DNA of 64,000 bases. Origin: Anas platyrhynchos. Taxonomy: Eukaryota > Chordata > Aves > Anseriformes > Anatidae. This document shows, piece by piece, positions 28,508 through 38,361 of the stretch. The number at the start of each line of letters is the position of its first letter. Position 1 is the stretch's first letter. The translations under genes were made by a program, and so were the position numbers. A model generated the notes under the pieces. That model was not told the DNA's origin. It was given only the letters and a program-made list of their open reading frames with translations, and did not search any database. Where the stretch lies: NCBI RefSeq assembly GCF_047663525.1, contig NC_092621.1, positions 78,358,501 to 78,422,500 of the forward strand. The letters run 5' to 3'.

Positions 28508-28757
28508 AATCATAGAATTTTAGGTGGCTTAGGTTGGAAGGGACCTTGAAGATTATTGAATTACAGCCCCTCTGCCATGGGCAGGGACACCTCCCACTAC
28601 AGGAGGCTGCCCAAAGCCCCATCCAGCCTGGCTTTGAGCACCCCCATGGCTGGGGCACCCACAGCTTCTGTGGGCAGCCCTCACCACCCTCTGAGAGAAG
28701 AATTTCCTCCTCACGTCTAACCTAAATCTCCCCTCTTTTACTTTTAGTGCTCCCGTC
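28508..28757 (-). mobile_element. CR1 LINE 3' end abutting the ATG10 CpG island
   Basis: The + strand begins atcatagaatttt and continues AGGTTGGAAGGGACCTTGAAGAT, CCATGGGCAGGGACACCTCCCACTA, CCCAAAGCCCCATCCAGCCTGG and CTAACCTAAATCTCCCCTCTTTTA, a textbook CR1 3' region on the minus strand. It is about 250 bp long, 5'-truncated, and ends some 70 bp before the CpG-dense promoter of ATG10. Confidence 0.93.
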
Positions 28758-28939
28758 AAAGAACATTCCTTTAAGAAAAAAAAACCCTTGAGAAGCTTTG
28801 AGCTGAAGGGGGGGGGGTTGGACAGCCGGACTGACGGACAGACAGCCAGACAGCCCCCCTTACCCCAGCCCCACCCGCCCGCCACTGAGGCGCCGCCGCC
28901 CCTCAGCGCCCACACCCGTTGGGCCACCAGCCCCGCTCC

Positions 28940-28949
28940 GCGCATGCGC
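28940..28949. promoter_or_regulatory. NRF1-type palindrome
   Basis: Perfect GCGCATGCGC, the core of the known NRF1 binding motif, in the ATG10 CpG island. Confidence 0.7.
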
Positions 28950-29006
28950 GCCCTCTCCTCCCCCCCCCCCCCCCAACAGCGCCGCAGCGCTGCCCGCCAG
29001 CATGGC

Positions 29007-29016
29007 GCGCATGCGC
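29007..29016. promoter_or_regulatory. Second NRF1-type palindrome
   Basis: A second perfect GCGCATGCGC, 67 bp after the first and 18 bp before the CACGTG E-box. Confidence 0.7.
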
Positions 29017-29033
29017 AGCAGGCGGGGCGCTGC

Positions 29034-29048
29034 CACGTGGGCGGGGCC
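29034..29048. promoter_or_regulatory. CACGTG E-box joined to a GC box
   Basis: GCCACGTGGGCGGGGCC combines a CACGTG E-box (the core bound by USF, MYC and the MiT/TFE family) with an Sp1-type GC box. The E-box flanks do not match the full TFEB CLEAR consensus GTCACGTGAC, so TFEB control is only a possibility. Confidence 0.6.
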
Positions 29049-29141
29049 GCCTTCTCCCTCCCCCCCCAACCCCGCGCCGCGCCCCCCCCTTGGGGACCCT
29101 GCCCGGTGCTGGGGGGGGACCCGGTGCTGACCCCCTGCACC

Positions 29142-29203
29142 CGGGACGGGACGGGACAGGCTGGGGCAGGACAGGACAGGACAGGGCAGGATAGGGCAGG
29201 GTA
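29142..29203. repeat. Pentanucleotide GGGAC/GGACA minisatellite
   Basis: About twelve imperfect units (CGGGA, then CAGGA, then GGGCA and GGATA variants) lie directly upstream of the candidate first-exon donor. The + strand is G-rich. Confidence 0.88.
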
Positions 29204-29342
29204 GCCCCGTCCTGTCTTGTCCTGCCCCCAAATCTCCCGTACCCCCTGCCCCAGGTAACGCGCACTCGTCCCCGCAGGGCTGGGGGCGCTTTTTTTTTGG
29301 GGGGGGGGATCTCAGCAGTGGGTGCAAAAACCCACTGGGAAG

Positions 29343-29375
29343 GAGGGGAGGAAGGAAGGAAGGAAGGAAGGAGGA
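29343..29375. repeat. (GGAA)n microsatellite
   Basis: About six consecutive GAAG/GGAA units with purine-only flanks. GGAA is the ETS-family core, but a microsatellite is the simplest reading. Confidence 0.85.
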
Positions 29376-29793
29376 GCCAGGCTTTCCGCAGCGCTGCCCT
29401 ATGAGACGCCAACACGCGGCACGCCAAACGACTTATTTCTTAATGTTTCAACGCAAAAAAAAATAAAAAATAATAATAAAAAAAATATTGACTGCTATGG
29501 TAACCAAGCGCTGGGACAGGTCCCCCAGGGGGGCTGTGGCAGCCCCTTCCTCCGAGGTAATGGTGACCCAGCTGGAAGCGATGCTCTGAGCAGGGTGGTT
29601 GGGCTGGGTGGGCTCCAGAGAGCCCCCAGCCTCGGCCGCCCTGCGATCCTCCAGCTGAAGGGACGGGCTTTTGTGCCAAAGGAGCGAAATGTGCCCCCGT
29701 GCCTTTGTTATTTCGCTATTCAGTCGCTGTAAATCAATGCGAGTTATTTTTAGCCCGCGTCTGTCAGTACTGACGTTTCGGTTTGCTCTGCAG

Positions 29794-29919
29794 ATGTCCT
29801 GTAGCATGGCTGTCGAAGAGGACTTTTTTCTGGAAGAAAAAAGGTTCAGGCAGCACTGCGAAGAATTTGTTAAACATTCGGAGCAGATAGGAGATGGCTG
29901 GGAGTGGAGAACTACCAAG
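29794..29919 (+). CDS. ATG10: ATG10 first coding exon (E2-like autophagy enzyme, N terminus)
   Basis: This exon encodes 42 residues beginning [18 protein letters not shown]. The segment [18 protein letters not shown], followed by [14 protein letters not shown], aligns closely with the N terminus of vertebrate ATG10 (human starts MEEDEFIGEKTF and has HSQQIGDSWEWR). ATG10 is the E2-like enzyme that receives ATG12 from ATG7 and transfers it to ATG5, which is needed for phagophore expansion in the cytosol. The exon is bounded by a TTTGCTCTGCAG acceptor directly before the first ATG and by an AAG/GTAAAA donor, and ends in phase 0. A second in-frame ATG four codons later (29806) aligns better with the mammalian start, so which Met is used is uncertain. 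The candidate non-coding first exon lies in the CpG island about 0.5 kb upstream. Confidence 0.95.
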
Positions 29920-30441
29920 GTAAAAATAACCAAAGTGTTAATTTTTAGATACCCTTGCCGGCCCTTTTGAGCTGTTGGCAACCACTAGAAGCTAGAACAT
30001 CCTTTTGGGTGGTTTGTATTGCATGAAGTAAATGGCATTTTATTGAGCTGATCCAACAGCACAAGAGCGCAGAGGTGGTTTATCTGAGGATTTAGGCCAA
30101 GGCATCTGTTGAATAGGACTCGGATCCAGAAACAACTGCTGGGATGGACCTCTTATGTAACAAAGGGGTAGGATAATCTCATGACTGCTGCTTTGATGAC
30201 AAAATGCTTTTTAAGGCGTTATTCTGTCTTCATTTTCAGAATTCCCAAAGATGAGGAAACAATTACAATTACCAACAAGCCTATCTAGTGGTTGGCTGTG
30301 CTTGAAATCTGAAAAAAATACTTTTAATCTGAACTGCCTAGCTTCAGCTGCCAGCAGCTGGAACTTGTACATTGTCTTCGAAGCTGGGGACCCATCTTTT
30401 ATCAGAATTCTTCCTGTTTTAGTACTTCTAGATTCAGAGGG

Positions 30442-31610
30442 TCACAGAATCATAGATTGGTTTGGGTTGGAAGGGTCCTTAAGCACTATCTAGTTCCAAC
30501 CCCCCTGCCATGGGTAGGGACCCCTCCACCAGACCAGGTTGCCCAAAGCCCCATCCAGCCTGGTTTTAAGCACCTCCAGGGATGGGGCAACTTGTTCCAG
30601 AGCCTCACCACCCTCAGAGTGAAGAATTTCTTCCTCATACGTAATCTAAATTTCCTCTCTTTTAGTTTAACGCCGTTCCCCTTTGTTCTATCCCCACACC
30701 CCCTGACACAGAGTCCCTCCGCAGCTTTCCTGCAGCCCCCTTTAGGCACTGGCAGGCTGCTGAGAGGTCTCCCTGGGGCCTTCTCTTCTCCAGGCCGAAC
30801 AAACCCAACTCCCTCAGCCTGTCTTCTCAGGAGACATGCTCCAGCCCCTTGTTCATCCTCGTGGCCCTCCTCTGCACTTGCTCATCCCTGTCCTTCTTGT
30901 GCTGGGGTCCCAGAGCTGAGCGCAGGCTCCAGGTGGGGTCTCACGAGAGCAGAGCAGAGGGGGACAATCCCCTCCCTTGCCCTGCTGCCCACGCTGCTGT
31001 TGGTGCAGCCCAGGGTGCGGGTGGCTTTCTGGGCTGCCAGCACACATTGCTGGCCCATGTTGAGCTTCTTGTCACCCAACACCCCCAGCCCCTTCTCCTC
31101 GGAGCTGTTCTCAATCTATTCTCCACCCAGCCTGTATTTGTGCTTGGGATTGCCCCGGCCCAGGTGCAATCCTCTGGATGGCATTCCTTCCCTCTGGCGT
31201 GTTGGCCGCACCACAGAGCTCACTGTCATCAGCAAACTTGCTGAGGATGCACTCGGTCCCACTGCCCGTGTCACTGATGTGCCTACTGACCCCTGAGCAA
31301 CACCACTCGTCACTGGTCTCCACCTGGACATTGAGCTGTTATCCACAACTCTGAGTGTGACCCACAACTCTGAGTGTTATCCACAACTCTGAGTGTGACC
31401 ACCCAATTCCTCACCCACCGAGTGGTCCATCCATCAAGTCCATGTCTGTCCAGCTAGGAGACAAGGATACCATGGGGACAATGTCAAATGCTTTGCACAG
31501 GTCCAGGTAGACGGTGCCAGTTGCTCTTCCCCTATCCACCAAGGCTGTAACCGCATCTTAGAAGGCCACCAAATTTGTACGGCAAATTCAGATCGATTCA
31601 CCCCTTAACC
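30442..31610 (-). mobile_element. CR1 LINE with ORF2 remnant, antisense to ATG10
   Basis: The 3' end is at the left (tcacagaatcatagattggtttgggttggaagggtcctt) and the element reads leftwards for about 1.17 kb. On the minus strand, pieces of the CR1 ORF2 C-terminal half are recognisable in different frames. They are WRPVTSGVAQGS (reverse transcriptase region), ASLLMT/KFADDSELCGA, HLGRGNPKHKYRLGG, CVLAAQK and FRLRMRKKFFTLRVVRLWNKLP. The pieces need frame changes and have been disrupted, so this is a dead, 5'-truncated copy. The long + strand frame at 30457-31296 is simply its antisense. A 19-bp unit within it is repeated three times (31343-31399). The right-hand limit is approximate. Confidence 0.93.
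31343..31399. repeat. Three tandem copies of a 19-bp unit inside CR1
   Basis: CCACAACTCTGAGTGT starts at 31343, 31362 and 31381, each followed by GAC, TAT and GAC. Usual CR1 copies carry this phrase once, so this is a local expansion in this insertion. Confidence 0.9.
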
Positions 31611-32034
31611 TTGTCTGTCTTAAGCAAAACACATTGACCTCCTTGACTGTTTGGCATGTTTTCTAGTGTTTCTGTGGATCCTTGAATCCTTTCAATATGT
31701 CAACGTTGTTCTTTGGCCATGGTCAGAACTAGATAATTGATATTGTATCATTGTGAAGTCCAGATCTTCCTACTAAATGATGACTTTAACCTTTTAAACT
31801 AAAATATCACATGGAGTATTCCTGTTCAGCTAATTATCCATAAACCAAATGCAGGGATTTTGTGCCTAAGGATCTAATCCTTCATCTTGCAGTCTTTGTT
31901 CTAGATGTGTGACTTTATATATTTTGTGTTTAAATACATGTTAATTACTTGCATACAGCAACCAGAAGAATCTGTATTAGTGATCAATCCTCATTATCTT
32001 TTGCTTCCTCATCATTTTTAAACTTCACCAATAA

Positions 32035-32320
32035 CAATTACATATTGTTTCTAGGTCATTAACCAAAATTTGAAATAGACTAGTCCCACAGGACCCCATT
32101 AGAATCACTTCTTCATGATGATTCCCCATTTTTTAAGTTGCATTTGAGATCTCTGAACTAATCATTTTTCATCCTTTAGTCGGTGTCAGATTAGTTTGGG
32201 ATTATTTTAATTTTTAATTTCTGCTTTTGGAATCAATGGCTAATTTACAGAAGTCTGCATGTGTCTTGTATAATATTTATCAAGCGATCTCATCTTTTTA
32301 AGTTACCATAACAAAAATCT
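32035..32320 (-). mobile_element. Ancient CR1/L3-type LINE remnant
   Basis: The + strand phrases CATTAACCAAAATTTGAAATAG, ACTAGTCCCACAGGACCCCATTAG, CAATGGCTAATTTACAGAAGTCTGCATGT and CTCATCTTTTTAAGTTACC follow the order seen on the reverse strand of ORF2 in old CR1/L3 LINEs (cattaacaaaaat..ggaccccactag, then caaaggctttactaaagtc). The match is degraded and the ends are rough. A repeat-library search would confirm or reject it. Confidence 0.5.
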
Positions 32321-32670
32321 ATTTTTCTTAAGTAATTCCAGTTAATGAATATATTTCATTAATGATTGAATTCCATACGAAGTCTTTGCTTGGCATGATG
32401 TAAAGCTAATGTGTGTATAGCTACGCAACTTTGTAAATACATACTTTTAAAGAAATACGGCTATGTGCTGGCCTTCTCCCAAGTTCTCTGAAACTTCCAC
32501 AGTGCTCGAAGACTTGAAGTACATCAGCAGTTCTTATGTGCTGATTTGAGAATACCTAATTATAGCCACTTCATGCTAATGTCCTGCTTAACTACTCCTG
32601 ACATGAAGAATTTGTAGTGGTCATAGCACATGGCTGCACTGTTTGTATTTTATCTCCAGTACAACAGAAA

Positions 32671-32719
32671 TACTTTGAATGCTTTTTTTTTTTTTTTTTT
32701 TTTTTTACTTTGAATGCTT
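32671..32719. repeat. Poly-T24 bounded by 14-bp direct repeats
   Basis: TACTTTGAATGCTT occurs at 32671-32684 and again at 32706-32719, on either side of a 24-base T run (32683-32706). The arrangement is that of a target-site duplication around an A-tail (tail on the minus strand), or of a slippage or duplication product. Confidence 0.85.
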
Positions 32720-33981
32720 CTATTATTTTCCACCTAATAATAAGGCCATGCTGTTTTAAGATTTCCTTTTTCTTCATTTTTTTTTCCTTGCTTTCTTATA
32801 TTTTCTTGCTTCTGTGATCGGTGTTCAGTAATGGATGGTTTGAGATACTCATTATCTTAGTATTTCTTCTCTTTGCTGTATGGAATTTACTTCTCTATGA
32901 TTTTTTTATTATTATTTTTTAATGTCTTGTTCCCTATCCTTTCATGAATTTTGGGAAGAAAAATCATGCTGGTACCGTTTTGAAATGCAGGAATTTCCAG
33001 AGTAAATATGTAATATAATTTCCATGTAATTGTGTGGCGGGGTTACCATTTTTAGCCCCTTCATCACAGATAAAACAATTCCAGTAAGAAGTGGGATTTT
33101 GGCCTTAGATACATTCTTTAAAGATGTTTTTAAAACAGTGCAGTTATTAGCCAAGTGTTACAATGTACCCTTTCTTGTAGGCAACCATTTGAAACTTTAG
33201 ATTTTGGTCCAAGGTTCTATTTATGAGGGATTTATTCAACAAAGAAAGATGCTATGAGCCTCTATTGGGAATTCAATACATAGGTCAAAGTTTGAACTTT
33301 CTGTGAAATATGAACCTCTGCTGGAAATAGCAAAATAAGATAGATTCTTGTTCTCATGTATAAAAAAATTGTGAGAGTTGATTTTTTTTTTTTTAATGGA
33401 CCAAGTTGGCGACTCTGTGATTTCAGAGTGTGATAAAAACCTGGGCACTGAGACCATTCATTTATTCAATAGCATCTGTGAAGGAAAGTATCTCATTGTC
33501 TTTTTGCCTTTTTTTTTTTTTAACAATGTATGTGTTACGGGCAGTTTGGGGCACTCAGTTTTGCTGATGTAATGCACTTGGATCCCATTCCTCATTCCAT
33601 GCTCACGTGAATAGACCCATTGATGGCAATAAGACCACACAAGTAAATCAGACTTGTAGAACTGTGTTCTTGTGTTCCCATGTTTTCAGTAGAGATTAAA
33701 CTTAGGTGATGAAATGCTCATTGTTTTTGCCAAGCTGCTCTTGTGGCACATAGGCTTACACGACCCAAGCAGAATCCTGTATTCTTAGCTGTAAGTGAAA
33801 TGTTCTAAACTGTGTCATTTTTATAATCCCTTTTTTTCCCCCAGAAAGAAGGCTGTATAAAAAACTAAGAGAGCCTCCAATGTAGGATCTGCTGGACCTC
33901 AATTTAGATTTTAACACTGACTTTTATTAGGGATGGATAATTAAATCTCATCTGTGATGGCTGTCCCACTGTTTGCTTTCT

Positions 33982-33982
<1 letters not shown>

Positions 33983-34021
<39 letters not shown>
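33983..34021. repeat. Poly-T39 tract
   Basis: Thirty-nine uninterrupted T residues in the first coding intron of ATG10. TTTCTG lies on both sides, but this is too short to call a duplication. Confidence 0.92.
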
Positions 34022-35308
34022 CTGCTTCAAATACTACAAATTGTATTTAACTAGGTTAATCTGGGTGGTCATACCAAAGGCTGTATCGGTTCACTTTTGT
34101 TTATGATACTTAAAAGACAGCTGGAAAAGAAAGGGATTCCTTTTCCACATTCATGAGGATCAAAATCCTTATTAAAGTGTTGATTTATTTATAGGTAAGA
34201 AGTGTACAAATTACGTACACAGAGTGCAATGGGAAGGATGCTCCTCTTTCCAGCCACCTCTCCAGTGACTTCTGTCAAATATGGAGACTTCTAACTCTGG
34301 GTTTCCAGCTGTATCTTAACTACTTTGCATGGCATTCAAATACTATAGAGCACAAAGACTATATGGCTTTGGCTCCTTTCTCCTCACTGGAAAAACTGGT
34401 TCAGGGAGGTGGATGTTATATCCAGCCCTTCTCTGGCAAAGCTCACTGTGCCTTGGGGTGTTTCACCTCTGTGGGTGGTGGTAGTGCTTTCTTTGCTGCT
34501 CTTAGGGTGATAAATACCAGTGTAGGTAGCTGTACTCCTGCTTATGCTTGCATGAAACTCCCCAGGGAGAGACTTGAGAGGGTGTTGAGAATGAATGGAG
34601 TGGCTTTTGTATCACCAAGATATGCCTAATTTTTTCCACCTCTATTGTCCTCTGCAATGCTTGGTTCTTCAGAGCCAGGATACAGTTGGTTGGTTGTACA
34701 ACCAGGACATCCAGCAAAGATTGGCAGATTCATCCTCTCGATGAGCAATATAATTGCTCATAATATGATTCACGCTTAAAAATTCGCAGGGAAAAACACA
34801 ATATAGATGGCATTATTGTTTTATTTAAGGCGTGAAACTTGATAAGAGCAAAGTACATGTATAGGCTTAACAGATGTTGCAGGTACATATATACTGCAGT
34901 GTCACTTAAAGGAGAGAGCTAGCATGTCCAAATAAAACCTGTGTTGATTTAAAGGTCAAAATACATGAAATAAACTGTGTCAGAAATGATACATTAACCA
35001 AAGAGTTAAATTATGGTTAAATTTGCGGCCTTGTCAAGCAATTTAATGCTACATTAATGAATTCTGTAGAGAGACTGTTTTGAATAGAATCCTTTTTCAT
35101 CAGATGTTGCACATGTGCTTTCTGTGTTTGTCTAAAATAAAATGTAATGAAACAGCTCATAAAACCCCAATTTATTTGTTTCCTTTGAGAAATATGTTCT
35201 TAACATGCAACTACTGTTCTTTGTGTTCTGTATACCCTTTCTCCCTTTCAGAGTGTATGTTTTTCCAGTGATCTGTTAGTAAAGTTTTTTCTCTCTTCTT
35301 TGAATTGA

Positions 35309-35338
35309 AAAAAATATATATATATGTGTGTGTGTGTG
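35309..35338. repeat. (TA)n(TG)n microsatellite
   Basis: About six TA units pass into six TG units. Confidence 0.85.
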
Positions 35339-36017
35339 CAGATAGTCAAGTCAGCAAAGAGGGAAAGCTCCTAAAAGCTTCTCCTACTACTCAGAATTGC
35401 ACAAGGGCCTTTTACAACAGTAGACCATGTGGTCTGGGAAGCAGAACGATAAAAAGGGAATTGGGAGAAGGTAAAGCTTTGCTGTTTTCTCTTATATTTG
35501 GCCCTCAGAAGTGATCAAGAGGAGGGAAAAAAGCTGTCACTCTACACATTCAAATTCTGAAGTTGTTTTTGTTCTTTTTTTAAGCTCTGTTTACCATGTA
35601 ACTTTCATAAAGTCCTAAAGTAAAACAAACTACTAAGAATTGGGAAATTTATACTGGTATGATCAATGCCTTGCAAGTTATTGGCTGCCCATCTTTTCGT
35701 GACCTTTGTGCATTGTCTTCTGATTCCGTGGCAGTCACCCTTTCTCCTAAAGTATCAGTTATCTCATTCAATTTATTACTATATTGAAATTTATTTTCAC
35801 TTTTCACATCTATAACTTCCTTTAACACTGGGAACTAGTGTAAACTACCTGTGAGAAGATGCCGAAAAGCAATGCAGTGGTTGGTTCCTGTAAAAAGACT
35901 TAGAGCTTGTGCCTAAATGATAGCATTTTGGTAGCTGTTTATTTTCTAGAATAGTGATAGCATTCAGCATTTTGGTTACAGATCTTTTATTTTTTATTTT
36001 TATTTTTCTGAACACAG

Positions 36018-36137
36018 GACCTTGCTGATGGTTATCTCAGTAAAACACAGTTCCGAATAGCAAACAGAGGCATCCCACCAGATCTCAAGGAGAAAAACAG
36101 TGATAACATTGAACAGGCGCTATTTCTGAATGTTGAG
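36018..36137 (+). CDS. ATG10: ATG10 second coding exon
   Basis: This exon of 120 bases encodes 40 residues in the phase left open by the previous exon. The first part, DLADGYLSKTQFRIANRG, aligns with human DCSDGYMCKIHFQIKNG, the start of the E2-like core of ATG10. The second part (about residues 60-82 of the protein: prolines, then Lys/Glu/Asn-rich, ending ALFLNVE) has no clear counterpart in the human protein and looks like a longer linker. Borders are a TTTTTCTGAACACAG acceptor and a strong GAG/GTAAGT donor, in phase 0. It lies 6.1 kb after the first coding exon. No stop or frameshift is present. Confidence 0.93.
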
Positions 36138-37489
36138 GTAAGTAGAGATTTTAGACTTCTGAGTTAATAAAAGAAATCATGATCAGGATTTTAAAAAATA
36201 CTATGTTATTAAATTAAGTCCTCCCAGAAAGATTTCAGATCTGAAGTTACGGTTTGCAGTGGCTTTTGGTTATTCTTCATTCAGTTCTTGTTCACGTGTG
36301 CAGCTAACTTGGAGGTTAAAACTGGCAGGAAATGGAAAGGCTCTAGCATGTATATTTGTATATACACATATATGTATGTATAGTTTCATCGTGGATGGAT
36401 GATATTTCTTAGTACATCAATTCACTAACATTAAAAAAAAACTTTAGTTTTTTGAAAAAGGCATCATTATTTAGTTATTTTAGAGGCAAAAATTAAAAAA
36501 TTAAAGAAAACTTTCAGGTTTATGTTCATTTGAAGTGATATTCTGAAGAAATAAGATGTGTAGAAGCATTTTATACTTGTATACTTATTTCCTGCTGTGA
36601 GAATTCTTACCAAATCTTAAAAATATTGAGCGATTTTTTGAAACCAGTAGTGGGAAAGAAAATAGATTAGGTATTCTTTGACGAAAATAAACTGATTTCT
36701 TCCAGAAAATGAATCTTGTTCATTAAACCGAGGGTGACTGATTAGAATAATTATTCGCTTGTTTGACTCTGCATTAGACCTCCAGATTATTGACTAATCA
36801 AGATATAAACAGCAGAAGTTCACTCACTTGTTTTCTTGTTATAATACATATGAAAAGAACTTTCGGATTACAATTGACTGAAAACAATGGATTCTTTGCA
36901 TTATAAACTGCTGAATAGATTGGCAGAGTGTATTTTCCAGTTACCTTTCCCTGTAACAATTCCTTTTCTCTTCTCATCATCACACTGATTTTTTCCTTTT
37001 TCCCCACAGAGACTCAGGTACAGGGTCTTACATAAGTATTCTTTTGGCCTGATTTCTAAGGAAATGCCACTTAGAACAATCATACCGTCTACTAGGTAGT
37101 TGTTTCTACTGATTTTTCAGTTCACTCATGGATTTCAGCTGTGGGTAGAAGAGGGGTAGATATTTCAAATCCTAAAAATTTTGTGAGAACTGATGTCTGA
37201 ATAGGTGAAATATGACTTTTACTGGTAGCTAGGAGGCTGATCTTCTGTTTGGCTGATCAATGCAAGTACAGGACTGGACTGAAGCAGCACCTTGGTCCCT
37301 CAGGGTACCATGAGGAGCAGCTAGGGTTCAAATGACCCAATAAGTTGCAAACAAGACTTGATCCTGTTGCTGTTAAGACAGCTTGTTCCGTACTCTGAAA
37401 AAAATTGGGAAACTTTACAACCCCGTTGCTGGTACACCAGCTTTGATACAAATTGAAATCCACATCATCTTTAAAATCATTACCTTGTC

Positions 37490-37545
37490 TTTGTTTGATA
37501 GTTACAAATTAATAGCATTTGTTTGATAGCTGCAAATTAATAACA
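37490..37545. repeat. 28-bp imperfect tandem duplication
   Basis: TTTGTTTGATAGTTACAAAT continuing to 37517 is repeated at 37518-37545 with three substitutions. Confidence 0.88.
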
Positions 37546-37934
37546 TTAGTGCATCTTAAGCATTTTAGGTTTTCCTTTAATTTAAATTCTAGTGTTTCTA
37601 AGCTAGTATCAGTGCTTCAGAGGTTGTTATTTAGCTGTCATTACAACAAGGTTTGTGTACTTTACTTCTGGCTTGTAAGAACAGATTACTGTTTATATTC
37701 AAAATTGCTTTTTATTATTGCAACTGTTTTAATAATGAATCAAGACTTCATTACAGAATATATTTTAAAAGAGCGTCTTGTAAAGCTGTTTAGTTCTTCC
37801 TCTAGAAAATTGTATCAGCTATAGAAAGCGTGTCACAACAAAAGAAAAGGCTTCAGTCTTTAATGTACTGCAATATAGTTTTAGGTCAAACTCTATGGTT
37901 TAACTTGAAATATTGTGACAGATTTATATATCTT

Positions 37935-37990
37935 GAATCATAGTCATGTCTAGGTTGGAAGGGACCTTGAACATCAACTGGTCCTCTTTG
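37935..37990 (-). mobile_element. Short CR1 3'-end fragment
   Basis: TGAATCATAG, then TCTAGGTTGGAAGGGACCTTGAACATCAACTGGTCC, is the terminal part of CR1 on the reverse strand. Only about 55 bases remain recognisable. Confidence 0.75.
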
Positions 37991-38288
37991 AGGAGAAATC
38001 TTTGTTCATGTTGCAGAGTAGCAATAAAGATGAAGTATCAAGCAGCGGGGGGTCTTAGAAGATGAAGTAGGTTATAAAATCTAATAATATGCATAAGAAA
38101 ATATTGTCTCCTTTCCAAAATATTAGTTGCCCAATAGAGATTATGTCAAACATATATTCTTCATTGAACTAAAGGGTAACCAGGCTGTTCAAAGTGTAGC
38201 TATTTAATCTAGAATTTTGTAGAAGCAAACTGATTAGTTAGAGAATGAAATTTGCTATGGACATGTAAAGTAAAACTATTTATTGAAG

Positions 38289-38361
38289 GCTAAGCAGGAA
38301 GATGGAAGCAGTGACTGCAAGGGGGAAAAATTTGTTCAAGAAACCAGTGCATGCATGAAAG
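38289..38361 (+). CDS. ATG10: Probable third ATG10 coding exon
   Basis: An open segment in the phase expected after the second coding exon reads AKQEDGSSDCKGEKFVQETS then ACMK and ends at a strong donor AAAG/GTATGT, leaving phase 1. The end (SACMK plus one base) can be placed against human QTCLP just before MEEAFELP, which the next exon should encode. Three acceptor AGs occur in the same frame (after 38288, 38294 and 38297), so the exon may start at 38289, 38295 or 38298 and be 73, 67 or 64 bases long. The outermost is given here, although CAG/G at 38297 fits the consensus best. The polypyrimidine tract is weak and sequence similarity is low, so the call rests mainly on frame, position and donor. 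Confidence 0.6.

Larger units (their letters stand above)
28830..29300 (+). promoter_or_regulatory. CpG island and probable promoter of ATG10
   Basis: A dense CpG block lies about 0.5-0.9 kb upstream of the first coding exon, which is where the ATG10 promoter and non-coding first exon are expected. Visible sites are two perfect palindromic NRF1-type elements GCGCATGCGC (28940-28949 and 29007-29016), an E-box CACGTG (29034-29039) and an overlapping GC box GGGCGGGGCC (29039-29048). No TATA box was seen near them. A good splice donor CCAG/GTAACG at 29254/29255 could close a non-coding first exon, to be joined to the acceptor at 29792-29793. The transcription start itself cannot be read from the sequence. 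Confidence 0.75.
29920..36017 (+). other. ATG10: ATG10 intron between first and second coding exons
   Basis: This intron of about 6.1 kb opens with GTAAAA and closes with CTGAACACAG. It holds a 1.2-kb antisense CR1, an older CR1/L3-like remnant, two long T runs and ordinary AT-rich sequence. No additional coding exon was seen. Open frames of up to 88 codons (for example 34363-34629) have no recognisable domain. Confidence 0.85.
36138..38288 (+). other. ATG10: ATG10 intron between second and probable third coding exons
   Basis: About 2.15 kb of AT-rich intron starting GTAAGT. It contains a TA-rich stretch around 36353-36382, a 28-bp tandem duplication (37490-37545) and a short CR1 scrap at about 37935-37990. 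Nothing else was recognised. Confidence 0.65.

Noticed and set aside
28553-29427. Several long open frames on both strands at the ATG10 CpG island
   Set aside because: GC-rich composition and homopolymer C/G runs explain them. They overlap each other on both strands and show no domain.
30457-31296. 279-codon open frame on the + strand
   Set aside because: It is the antisense of a CR1 LINE whose ORF2 remnants are readable on the minus strand.
33983-34021. Second retroposed tail with target duplication at the T39 tract
   Set aside because: Only TTTCTG is shared by the two flanks, which is within chance for pyrimidine-rich sequence.
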